A model generated the notes under the pieces. It saw only the letters and a program-made list of their open reading frames with translations. It did no database searches and was not told where the DNA came from. A program made the position numbers and the translations under genes. 46,161 nt of DNA from NCBI GenBank assembly GCA_030550495.1, contig JAUQPG010000002.1:26113-72273 (forward strand), given 5' to 3'. Shown in pieces: positions 18,865 to 27,725 of the stretch. Positions within the stretch are counted from its first letter, which is position 1. Each line of letters begins with the position of its first letter. The DNA is from Candidatus Bipolaricaulota bacterium (GTDB lineage Bacteria > Bipolaricaulota > Bipolaricaulia > RBG-16-55-9 > DRXL01).

Positions 18865-19419
18865 ATGACCAGAAAGATTCTCGTCGCGTTGATGATCGTC
18901 GCGTCTGGGCTGTCTCTAGCGTCTGGGCTTGTCGCCCAGCAGAATGTGACTATTGAGATCGGTCAATCGCTTTACTTGGACTGCGTGCCCCCCGGTCAAC
19001 CTGGGGATATCTATTACGTCATCCAGCAGAGCGACATCGAAGCGCCGCAGCCTATAGATATTGGAGATTGGGGCTGTAACGTCGACGCCGTGACGCAGTA
19101 CAGACTCAACTCGCAGTTCACGTTGTTCTCCGCACCCTTCGTCGTCAATGCCGATACGTCAGACTTTACAGCCGACTGCACGAGTGCTGACGACTATGGC
19201 ACGTGTGCCCCGAACTCCTCACTCACGCTGGGCGATGTAGACCCCAACACGCGGCGCGGCACCGGTTACAACACCGCTGGCACGGATGGTGCAGACTTCT
19301 TTGGCAATGTCTACGTGAACATGGGCGTCGGCCCTGCAGGCTGGGACGTCATGTCCTCGCAGCTCCCCGTCTTCGTGACTGGTATCATCACGTACACAGT
19401 AACGGATACAACTCCCTAA
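18865..19419 (+). CDS. Secreted pilin-like protein, paralogue 2
   Basis: Signal peptide; DIEAPQPIDIGDWGCNVD, NTAGTDGADFFGN, GIITYTVTDTTP. Confidence 0.75.
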   Translation: MTRKILVALMIVASGLSLASGLVAQQNVTIEIGQSLYLDCVPPGQPGDIYYVIQQSDIEAPQPIDIGDWGCNVDAVTQYRLNSQFTLFSAPFVVNADTSDFTADCTSADDYGTCAPNSSLTLGDVDPNTRRGTGYNTAGTDGADFFGNVYVNMGVGPAGWDVMSSQLPVFVTGIITYTVTDTTP

Positions 19420-19458
19420 GCGAGAGCGTCTTGCTACAATCGTGAGGGAGTTACAGCC

Positions 19459-19983
19459 ATGAAGGTCTGGAAGGGCTGCGTAGCCATAGCGCTGATAATG
19501 GCGCTGCTTACCTGGAACGGCTCTGCCCAGACGAGCCAGAATGTACGCGTGACGCTCGTCATCCCTCAGCCGCTCTTCATTGCTGCTGTGATCCCTTCCA
19601 TTACAGTTGAGATCACCCCCCTCGAGATCGAAGGGCCACAGCCGTTCAAGATCGGCGACTGGCACGTCAACATTGACGCGCTGACGCCCTATCGGCTCAA
19701 CTCGTCCATCGTGACAGTTGACACGAATATCTTCGATGCCGGCCCTGAAGACTTTTCCACCGATTGCGACTTTGCCGACGACTTCGGCGTTTGCACCGAT
19801 AAGACATCGCTATCAGACCCCGACCCGCAGAACCGTCGGGGCTTTGGGGAGAATACCGCGGGCCTCAACGGCGCCGACTTTATGGGCGAGATATTCTTAG
19901 ACATTCGCTCGTGGGATGTCAGCCAGCTGCCGGGATTCTATATCGGCGTCATTCTCTTTACGACGACGGACACGACACCGTAG
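19459..19983 (+). CDS. Secreted pilin-like protein, paralogue 3
   Basis: Signal peptide; EIEGPQPFKIGDWHVNID, NTAGLNGADFMGE, GVILFTTTDTTP. Confidence 0.75.
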   Translation: MKVWKGCVAIALIMALLTWNGSAQTSQNVRVTLVIPQPLFIAAVIPSITVEITPLEIEGPQPFKIGDWHVNIDALTPYRLNSSIVTVDTNIFDAGPEDFSTDCDFADDFGVCTDKTSLSDPDPQNRRGFGENTAGLNGADFMGEIFLDIRSWDVSQLPGFYIGVILFTTTDTTP

Positions 19984-19992
19984 GAGACGACG

Positions 19993-20928
19993 ATGAAGCT
20001 CTTGCGAGCATTAGAAGCACTCGTTTTAGTAATCACGCTGGGAAGTCTTCTCGTGCAAGCCGTCTCCCAGGGGCCAAACTACGCAACTTCGTCCGCCGGC
20101 TCAGTCGGCTGGACCAACCCTAACAATGCCGAGGGGACCCAAGATAATATTTGCGCTGAGCGCACCGGAGCTGCCGGTGGAGCACTCGATCTAACGAGCT
20201 TTGGCTTCACCATTCCCGATGCGGCGGTCATTCAAGGCATCACTGTCGAAGTGAAGATGGCCGCGACAAGCTCAAGCGAGGGCGTGCGCGTGCGCTTGCT
20301 CAAGGGCGGCTCCCCTACAACTAATTTCCAAGATATTAACGGAACTGCTGGCCAGACCGATTGTACGACAAGCGCCTTCCGCACCGTGGGCAGCCCCACA
20401 GATCTATGGGGGGAGACCTGGACGGCTGCTGATATTAACAGTGCAAACTTCGGTGTGCGCTTGTCCAAGCTCGGAGCTTCGAACACGGCCTACGTAGATT
20501 CCGTGCGCATCACGATTGAGTACCAAGACGTAATGTCTGTAACGATACTTTCTGGCGGCGCGCTCTCGGATACCGTCAACAATGCTTCTACCGTTGAGAA
20601 CGGTATTGTTTCGTTCATCGGGCAGACGACGCTGCAAGTTATCGCGACACGCAATTGGCGCGTCTGCGCCAAAGTTAGCTCTTATAGCTATCCCCCCGGT
20701 GCCGATGACCCCACAGCAAATGCTCTGCAGATCAAAGATTATCTGGGCAATTGGCAGCCCGGCGGCTCTGGGGTCATCGTCAGCCAAGGGACTCCGACGC
20801 CCGCTGGAGGGGTGACGTTCCCAGTTGACCAACGCGTGCTGCTGGCGAGCTTTGGTGACGGCAAGATCGGTTCATATCAGTTTACGCTCGATTACTCGAT
20901 TGACGATCAGGGTGTGCCATGCCCCTAA
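19993..20928 (+). CDS. Secreted two-domain protein (jelly-roll-like N-terminal half, pilin-like C-terminal half), adhesin candidate
   Basis: Signal peptide; N-terminal beta domain with VIQGITVEVKMAATSSSEGVRVRLLKGG...VDSVRITIEYQD; C-terminal domain NWRVCAKV...GSYQFTLDYSIDDQG resembling the pilin-like proteins. Confidence 0.6.
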   Translation: MKLLRALEALVLVITLGSLLVQAVSQGPNYATSSAGSVGWTNPNNAEGTQDNICAERTGAAGGALDLTSFGFTIPDAAVIQGITVEVKMAATSSSEGVRVRLLKGGSPTTNFQDINGTAGQTDCTTSAFRTVGSPTDLWGETWTAADINSANFGVRLSKLGASNTAYVDSVRITIEYQDVMSVTILSGGALSDTVNNASTVENGIVSFIGQTTLQVIATRNWRVCAKVSSYSYPPGADDPTANALQIKDYLGNWQPGGSGVIVSQGTPTPAGGVTFPVDQRVLLASFGDGKIGSYQFTLDYSIDDQGVPCP

Positions 20929-20945
20929 GAGGAGCGTGAGCGCTC

Positions 20946-21767
20946 ATGCGAAAGATTCTCGTGAAATCAAGTGTAGTGCTTCTAATGCTGGCAGCGACCG
21001 GGCTGCTGGTACAGGGCCAGATCGGCATCTCTACGCTCAGCATTGACCTCAACCTCCCTCCCGGCGGGAGCTTCACGGGGGGATTTGAAGTCATTAATAA
21101 TAGTGAGCAACCTCGAGAGTTTACGGTCGAGCTCAAAGATTATGACAGAAATATCGAGGGCGGCTTAGTCTTACTGAACCCGGGGACGCACCCGCGCTCG
21201 CTGGCAAAGTTTTTGTCGTTTACGCCAGCGCAGTTTACCCTTGCCCCCACGCAGAAGCAAGTCATTACGTTTAAGGTCGAAATTCCCGCGACCGAGCGCG
21301 GGCCGCACTGGGCTGCATTAGCTATCACCAGCCCGGCGCCGTCATCCGGCGCTCAACCTCCACCCCCGCCAGGACAGCAGCCGTCCATCCCTGTCACCAT
21401 CGGGACGGCTGAGCAGTTCATCGTCAAGATCCGCCACACTGATCCGACAAATGCTGTCAATCGCGGACGGATCGTGAGCGTCCAGGCTCTGCTGCCGGAG
21501 CGCGACAAGCCTCTGCGCATCGTCGTAGAGTACGAGAACACGGGGACGACATTTCAAATAGCCAAGACGCAGTTGCGCATCGTCAACGCCAAGGGCGAGA
21601 TCGTCGTGCAGAAGAAAGCTGAAGACATGGCACTGCTTCCCGGAGGCAAGCAGCGCTTGGAGATTCCCGTGACGGAGAAGCTGCCGTCTGGGACGTACTT
21701 GGCATTAGCGATCATTGACTTTGGCGGCGACTTCTTAGTCGCCGGGCAGGTGCGGTTTAAGCTGTAA
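20946..21767 (+). CDS. Secreted Ig-like protein, PapD/DUF916-like chaperone candidate
   Basis: Signal peptide; FEVINNSEQPREFTVELKDYD...FLSFTPAQFTLAPTQKQVITFKVEIPATERGPHWAALAITSP. Confidence 0.6.
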   Translation: MRKILVKSSVVLLMLAATGLLVQGQIGISTLSIDLNLPPGGSFTGGFEVINNSEQPREFTVELKDYDRNIEGGLVLLNPGTHPRSLAKFLSFTPAQFTLAPTQKQVITFKVEIPATERGPHWAALAITSPAPSSGAQPPPPPGQQPSIPVTIGTAEQFIVKIRHTDPTNAVNRGRIVSVQALLPERDKPLRIVVEYENTGTTFQIAKTQLRIVNAKGEIVVQKKAEDMALLPGGKQRLEIPVTEKLPSGTYLALAIIDFGGDFLVAGQVRFKL

Positions 21768-21797
21768 CCATCAAAAAAATTAAAAAAGGAGGCAGGC

Positions 21798-24731
21798 ATG
21801 GTACGAAGGGCGTGTGCGGGAATTGTGCTCGTGCTCTTAGGAGCTCTCACAGTTCTTGGTCAAGGGCAACCCTTGGAGCTGATCGCGCCACCGCTACGCT
21901 CGGCCCTGCCCGGCGACATTGTCACTTTAACGTTCATAGCGATCAATCGCGGCACAGCTTCAGATACGTATCTCTTCTCAGTGAGCGTCCCTCAGGGCTT
22001 TCAAGCCCTAGGGGCTCTACCACCACTCACGATCGCTCCAAATGCCCAAGAGCCGGTCTTCGTGACGCTACTTGTCCTGCAGGAGACGCCCGCAGGGACC
22101 TATACAATCACGCTCGAGGCTGTCTCTCAGAGTGATCCGTCGGTGAAAGCCAGCACCCAGACGACGATCGTTGTCGAGAAGACTGTAGGGGTCATCGTGC
22201 GCGCACCTGATCCCCAGGAAGTCGATCCCGGCACTGAAGTCATTCTTGCGTTCAGCGTCACCAATCGGGGCAATGTGATTGACACATTTCGGCTCGATGC
22301 GTTCACACCCCGGGGATTCCCTACTAGGGTCGATCCAGGGCTGATCGAGCTGCTCCCCGGTGAAACGCGCTCAGTGTTAGTTGCTGTCAAGATTCCCGCA
22401 GAGACGCTGGCGGGATTTGAGCCGGTTACGCTGACGGCCGTCTCGCTGCGCACTGAAGGAGTGCAAGCCAATGGCGCAACAACTCTTATTATTCTGCCTC
22501 CAGAAGCTGCCAAAGTCCCCACGGCGCTCTATCTGCTTGCCCCCGCGGAGCTTGCCGTAGGAGCTCATATCGCGTTTGCCAGCAGTGCCTTGACTCCACT
22601 CATCTCGTTTCTGACCTATGCGACGTTGCCCGAAGAACAACGCTTCAGCATCAAGATCACGATCTCGGATATTGTTCGATCACAAATTCCTTCGGGATTG
22701 CCCATCAATGTAAAGGAGTTTCTCTTCACGTCGCAGCGCGGAACGTTCTTTGTACACCTTGGGGATCTGCCTCAATCGCCCTTGCTGTACAATCTGCTGC
22801 CGCGCCGCGGCGTCGAGCTGGGATTTACCGACTTCTTCTCGCTGATGGCGACGTTCGAGGATCAAGACGGGGATTTTATCCAAGAACAGCGAGCAATGGC
22901 CCTGAGCTTCAACGGGACGAGCTTGCGCGCAGCACTAGCACGGCTGAGCGTCGCCGGCGCTACTCCCTATACCCTGACGGCAGCGAACTTTCGCAGCGGC
23001 ATGCTCTCTGCGGAAGGGGCTGTCGCTGAAATCAGCGCGGGCCTGCGGCGCATGTTCTTCCTGCGCGCTGCGCCGGCGTTCTTCGGGGTCACCTTAGGCG
23101 GAGAATATTTGAGGGTCGAGCCGGATTTCCCCAGCTTGATCGGCGTGCCCTCCGTGATCGCTGACACCCAGATCTGGACGCTCTTCGGCAACGCCAGCGC
23201 AGGAGCGCTGGGATTCAGCGCGCTCATCTCCGGCAAAACAACTGATCTCTTCAGTCAGCCCACTGTACAAGAGGTCTCGTCTATTATCTCGCAAGGGCGT
23301 CTTGTCCTGAGGGGGCTTCTGCCGGGATGGCCAAGCGTCTTCTTCGATGTCAAATTTATCTTGCGACGCAGCAACGATCCGCCGTTTGCACCCCTAAGCA
23401 CCAATGAAGATATTAAGTCCTTAACCATCGCGGATATCGCGAGCCCCATCAGCTATATCCTGACGCTCCAAAGCAATCTCTTCAGAGACAATCTCAATCC
23501 TGCCAATAACACCGATACGTTTGAGCTCATCAGCGCGCTCATCACCCGTCCGGTGCTGAGCATCGAAGGGCTGTCGCTCAGCTTGAGCGCGAAGAGCATC
23601 TTCCAAGTCGACCCCAATACGAATACGACGCTCGATCACCAAGTGACGTTCATCGGGCGTCTCGCATTTACAAACCCGCGTGTGTCGACATACTTGCTTT
23701 TGGGACTGAATACGAACTTGCTCTATCCGTTCTTCTCGAGCTATTTTGGCTCGTTCAGCACGACCCTCTTTGGGCCGGTGAGCGCATCGTTCGCGTTCTC
23801 GTTCACCGAGCCGTCATCGCTCAGTTTTAATATCGAAGTGCGCACCAAGTTCGATATGCCCTTCGAGTCTGTCATTATCAAAGGGCGCGTCGAGGGCTAT
23901 CTCTTTATTGATCTGAATAATAACGGCCAGCGCGATCCAAACGAACCTGGCGTCCAGGACGCCCTCCTGCGCCTAGACGACCAATTAGCGCGCACCAACG
24001 CCCAAGGCTACTTCCGATTCCCACCTGTCGGTCCTGGTTCTTATAGGATCGAGATCGCGCGGGCGCCGCTGGGCTTGGTCGCCACTGTACCCACACCAAT
24101 CCCCGTGACCGTTGCCATCGGGCAGGTCGTCTCTTTGGAGATCCCCATGCGTGCGGTGGGGATCATCCGTGGGCGCGTCTTCGACGACAAGAACCGCAAC
24201 GGCAAGGCCGATCCTGACGAACCTGGCTTGGTCAACGTGCGCGTCTTTGCCGTTGGCACCGCAACAAGCACTGAGGCTCGCTCTGGTGCCAATGGGCAGT
24301 ATATCTTGCAAGTGCCGCCGGGCAGCTACACCGTGACGCTCGACCGCACGACCCTACCTAAGCGCTATGAGCCAACGACGCCACTGAGCGTCACCATCTC
24401 GGTGCAAACAGGTCAGACTGTCACTATAGACTTTGGCGCCTATGAGGTCCCGCGCCCCGTGCTCTTTGCCCCAATTGCTGACTTCACGTTCACGCCGGCG
24501 CAGCCCAAAGTCGGCGAGAAAGTAACGTTCGACGCGTCAGCGTCTACCGACAGCGACGGCCAGATCGTGCGCTACGAGTGGGACTTCAATAACGACGGCA
24601 AGCCCGACGCCGTGGGCAAGCTCGTCGAGTGGGTCTTCACCAGCGCCGGGGACTTCCCCGTCAAGCTCACTGTAACTGACAACGACGATCTCCAGAACTC
24701 TGTCACCAAGGTCGTCTCTGTGCGGCCATGA
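21798..24731 (+). CDS. Large envelope protein: NEW3/DUF11-like repeats, beta-barrel-like centre, two SdrD_B-like domains, C-terminal PKD
   Basis: 977 aa; signal peptide; NRGTASDTYLFSVSVP and NRGNVIDTFRLDAFTP repeats; DLNNNGQRDPNEPGVQ and DDKNRNGKADPDEPGL; SASTDSDGQIVRYEWDFNNDGKPD. Confidence 0.75.
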   Translation: MVRRACAGIVLVLLGALTVLGQGQPLELIAPPLRSALPGDIVTLTFIAINRGTASDTYLFSVSVPQGFQALGALPPLTIAPNAQEPVFVTLLVLQETPAGTYTITLEAVSQSDPSVKASTQTTIVVEKTVGVIVRAPDPQEVDPGTEVILAFSVTNRGNVIDTFRLDAFTPRGFPTRVDPGLIELLPGETRSVLVAVKIPAETLAGFEPVTLTAVSLRTEGVQANGATTLIILPPEAAKVPTALYLLAPAELAVGAHIAFASSALTPLISFLTYATLPEEQRFSIKITISDIVRSQIPSGLPINVKEFLFTSQRGTFFVHLGDLPQSPLLYNLLPRRGVELGFTDFFSLMATFEDQDGDFIQEQRAMALSFNGTSLRAALARLSVAGATPYTLTAANFRSGMLSAEGAVAEISAGLRRMFFLRAAPAFFGVTLGGEYLRVEPDFPSLIGVPSVIADTQIWTLFGNASAGALGFSALISGKTTDLFSQPTVQEVSSIISQGRLVLRGLLPGWPSVFFDVKFILRRSNDPPFAPLSTNEDIKSLTIADIASPISYILTLQSNLFRDNLNPANNTDTFELISALITRPVLSIEGLSLSLSAKSIFQVDPNTNTTLDHQVTFIGRLAFTNPRVSTYLLLGLNTNLLYPFFSSYFGSFSTTLFGPVSASFAFSFTEPSSLSFNIEVRTKFDMPFESVIIKGRVEGYLFIDLNNNGQRDPNEPGVQDALLRLDDQLARTNAQGYFRFPPVGPGSYRIEIARAPLGLVATVPTPIPVTVAIGQVVSLEIPMRAVGIIRGRVFDDKNRNGKADPDEPGLVNVRVFAVGTATSTEARSGANGQYILQVPPGSYTVTLDRTTLPKRYEPTTPLSVTISVQTGQTVTIDFGAYEVPRPVLFAPIADFTFTPAQPKVGEKVTFDASASTDSDGQIVRYEWDFNNDGKPDAVGKLVEWVFTSAGDFPVKLTVTDNDDLQNSVTKVVSVRP

Positions 24732-25459
24732 AAAAGAGCGTTCTCCTCGCGCTCGGCGTAGTCTTGGTTCTCGTTTTCGTTGGGGCATGGTGGGCCTGGC
24801 AGAGACTCTCTGTACAACACGAGGAGCGCTCCGGCCTGATCAGAGTCTCTCCAGCAAAGACGCTTACAGAAGGCAATCCCGATGACTTTGTGACAGTGGT
24901 TTTTGTGCTGCACAATCTCAGCGATCAGGAGTGCACCTATGAGTTGAGCACCGAAGTCCCGCAGGGCTGGATACTGCTCAATGAGCTCTATACTGTGAGT
25001 GTAGCTCCCCAGGCTCAGTACGAAATTTTTCTCACTGTGCAGATTCCGCCGGGGACGCCGCCCGGACGCTATTGGCTCACCCTGGGTGCCCAGAGCGACC
25101 CCGATTTCGCGCTTGGGAGAACTCAGATTACCGTGCGTGCCCGCGAGCGTATTAAGCTGGCCTTGGCTTCATCGGATTTGGTCGTCCATCCCAACGAAGA
25201 GAAAATAGTAACACTGACTGTGAGCAATCGAGGGAACACATCAGCCCGTGTGACTTTGGCAGTGACGGCCGCGCCGGTGGGCTGGCAGTTTCAGCTTCGG
25301 GAAAGCTCTATGAGCCTTGGGCCAGGAGAAAGCAAAATCATTGGGCTGATAGTCAAACCCTTAGCCCATGCGGAGTTGGCTCCGGGGCGGTTCACAGTAC
25401 AAGCGACGTCTCCTTCTGCCCGCGACGAACTCTCTTTTACAATTGCGCTTGTGCCCTAG
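24728..25459 (+). CDS. Membrane-anchored protein with NEW3-like domains
   Basis: N-terminal TM, LTVSNRGNTSARVTLAVTAAPVGWQ; overlaps previous gene by ATGA. Confidence 0.7.
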   Translation: MKKSVLLALGVVLVLVFVGAWWAWQRLSVQHEERSGLIRVSPAKTLTEGNPDDFVTVVFVLHNLSDQECTYELSTEVPQGWILLNELYTVSVAPQAQYEIFLTVQIPPGTPPGRYWLTLGAQSDPDFALGRTQITVRARERIKLALASSDLVVHPNEEKIVTLTVSNRGNTSARVTLAVTAAPVGWQFQLRESSMSLGPGESKIIGLIVKPLAHAELAPGRFTVQATSPSARDELSFTIALVP

Positions 25460-25556
25460 GGCCTTGACAGCCCCTTGGGAGATCTCCCCGCCGTTGAATG
25501 TCCCCCCTGAAAGTGCTAGAATGAAGCTGAACGTATTGTGACGAGGAGGATGTAGG

Positions 25557-27725
25557 TTGTTCCCCAATGACGACGAACAACAGAGACGGATCCGTAATCT
25601 CCGGAATATCGCCTTGGTGATCATTGTGGTGATCTTCTCTGTTATCTTATTGCAGGCATTTTTTGGAAGCTCTGATTCTGCAGAGAAGCAGATTCGGTAC
25701 TCAGAGTTTCTTGCGCTGCTGCAGGCGGGTCAGGTCGTAACGGTGACCCTTGAAGGGACATCTTTTGTGACTGTTTTGGGGCGTGTGCGGCCGGCTAGCG
25801 CTCTCGCGGAGAACCCTCAGATAGCGGAGCTCGATGCACGCCGAAGTCAAGAGCAACAGCGTAAAGAGAAGATCGAGGCATTGCTGAAGTATCAGAGTCG
25901 GCGCTTGGCATGGATCGAAACGTTACGCTCCGAGCTTCCCCCCCAAGTGCTTTCAGCAGCCCCTGTGATCCAACGCCAGCTCAGTGGGCTAGCCCTGCGC
26001 CATGCCGAAGTCGAGCGCTCTTTAGAAGCTCTGGTGCAGGCACGGAAGGAGAAAGCCGATGAGATCAGTGCTCTCATGCAGAGGATCTTAGGAAAAGCTG
26101 AGCGCTTCCGTACTGAAGCCGCGCTTGACGATGTTCGGCAAGAATTGAGACAGTACAAGGTCGACTATGACTACAAAAAGCCCGAGGACTCTTCGTGGAT
26201 CTTTTCAGTCTTGCTCTCGCTGCTGCCGTTCTTCATTATCTTATTGCTCTGGTATGGGATGATGCGGCGGATGCAGGGCGAAGGGAGCAGCGCGTTGAAC
26301 TTTGGGCGCAGCCAAGCCAAATTAGTGACAAAAGAGTACTCGCGCGTCACCTTCGATGATGTGGCAGGCATCGACGAAGTGAAAGAAGAAGTCCAAGAGA
26401 TCGTGGACTATCTCAAAGACCCGCAGAAGTTCACGCGCATTGGCGCGCAGATTCCCAAGGGAGTGCTCTTAGTGGGCCCGCCAGGGACGGGCAAGACGCT
26501 CTTGGCGCGCGCGATTGCCGGGGAAGCCGACGTGCCCTTCTTCTCGATCTCGGGCTCAGATTTCGTCGAGATGTTCGTGGGAGTCGGGGCAGCTCGCGTC
26601 AGGGATCTCTTCAGAAGGGCGAAAGAGGAGGGCAAGGGCAAGCGAGGGGTCATTATCTTTATCGACGAGATCGACGCTGTAGGGCGCAAGCGCGGCGCGG
26701 GGATTGGCGGCGGCCACGATGAGCGCGAGCAGACTTTAAATCAGTTACTCTCCGAGATGGACGGCTTCGACAAGAATGAGCACGTAATTATTCTCGCGGC
26801 GACCAATAGACCTGATATTCTCGACCCGGCGCTGCTGCGCCCCGGGCGGTTCGATAGAAAGATTACTGTTCCGCCGCCGGACTCCAAGGGTCGTGAAGCG
26901 ATCTTGAAAGTCCACACGCGCAACAAGAAGCTCGGCCCCGATGTCGATCTGAAAGTCTTGGCACGGCGCACGCCGGGGTTTGTCGGGGCAGACTTGGAGA
27001 ATCTCTGTAACGAAGCAGCGCTTCTTGCGGCGCGGCGCAACAAAGAGTTTATAGATATGAAGGACTTCGAAGACGCGATAGATCGAGTGATCGCGGGGAT
27101 CGAGCGCAAGGGGAGACTCTTAAGCGAAGAAGAGAAGGTCAAGATCGCCTATCACGAGGCGGGGCACGCGCTCCTAGGGAAACTCTTGCCCAAAGCTGAC
27201 CCCGTTCATCGAATCTCGATCGTCCCGCGCGGCGAGGCGCTGGGGTATACGTTGCAGCTCCCGCTCAATGATAAGTATCTCTTCACCAAAGAAGAGCTCT
27301 TAGATCGCATGACGGGGATCTTGGGCGGGCGCGCTGCGGAAGAGATCGTCTTTGGCGAGATCTCCACGGGTGCGTATGACGATCTGAAGAAAGCGACAGA
27401 GATCGCCAAGCGCATGGTGGTCAGCTACGGCATGAGCGAGCGCATCGGTCCGATTAACTTGGGCCAAGAGAACGGGAACGTCTTCTTAGGGGTCGACTTG
27501 GTGCTCAACCGCGAGCACAGTGAGAAGATGTCAGCGCTCGTCGACGAAGAGATTAAGAGTATTATCGAATCGTGTTATAAGCGCGCGAAGGATTTGCTCC
27601 AGCGCAATCTTCAAGCCCTGCACAAGCTCGCCAAGAAGCTCCTCGAGGTTGAGGTCTTAGAAGGCGAGCAGCTCGACGTGCTCTTGAAAGATTCGCTGGT
27701 GCCTCCTTCTCCAACCCTGGCCTAG
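25557..27725 (+). CDS. ftsH: ATP-dependent zinc metalloprotease FtsH
   Basis: 722 aa; [28 protein letters not shown], two TM; TTG start after SD gaggagg. Confidence 0.97.
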   Translation: MFPNDDEQQRRIRNLRNIALVIIVVIFSVILLQAFFGSSDSAEKQIRYSEFLALLQAGQVVTVTLEGTSFVTVLGRVRPASALAENPQIAELDARRSQEQQRKEKIEALLKYQSRRLAWIETLRSELPPQVLSAAPVIQRQLSGLALRHAEVERSLEALVQARKEKADEISALMQRILGKAERFRTEAALDDVRQELRQYKVDYDYKKPEDSSWIFSVLLSLLPFFIILLLWYGMMRRMQGEGSSALNFGRSQAKLVTKEYSRVTFDDVAGIDEVKEEVQEIVDYLKDPQKFTRIGAQIPKGVLLVGPPGTGKTLLARAIAGEADVPFFSISGSDFVEMFVGVGAARVRDLFRRAKEEGKGKRGVIIFIDEIDAVGRKRGAGIGGGHDEREQTLNQLLSEMDGFDKNEHVIILAATNRPDILDPALLRPGRFDRKITVPPPDSKGREAILKVHTRNKKLGPDVDLKVLARRTPGFVGADLENLCNEAALLAARRNKEFIDMKDFEDAIDRVIAGIERKGRLLSEEEKVKIAYHEAGHALLGKLLPKADPVHRISIVPRGEALGYTLQLPLNDKYLFTKEELLDRMTGILGGRAAEEIVFGEISTGAYDDLKKATEIAKRMVVSYGMSERIGPINLGQENGNVFLGVDLVLNREHSEKMSALVDEEIKSIIESCYKRAKDLLQRNLQALHKLAKKLLEVEVLEGEQLDVLLKDSLVPPSPTLA

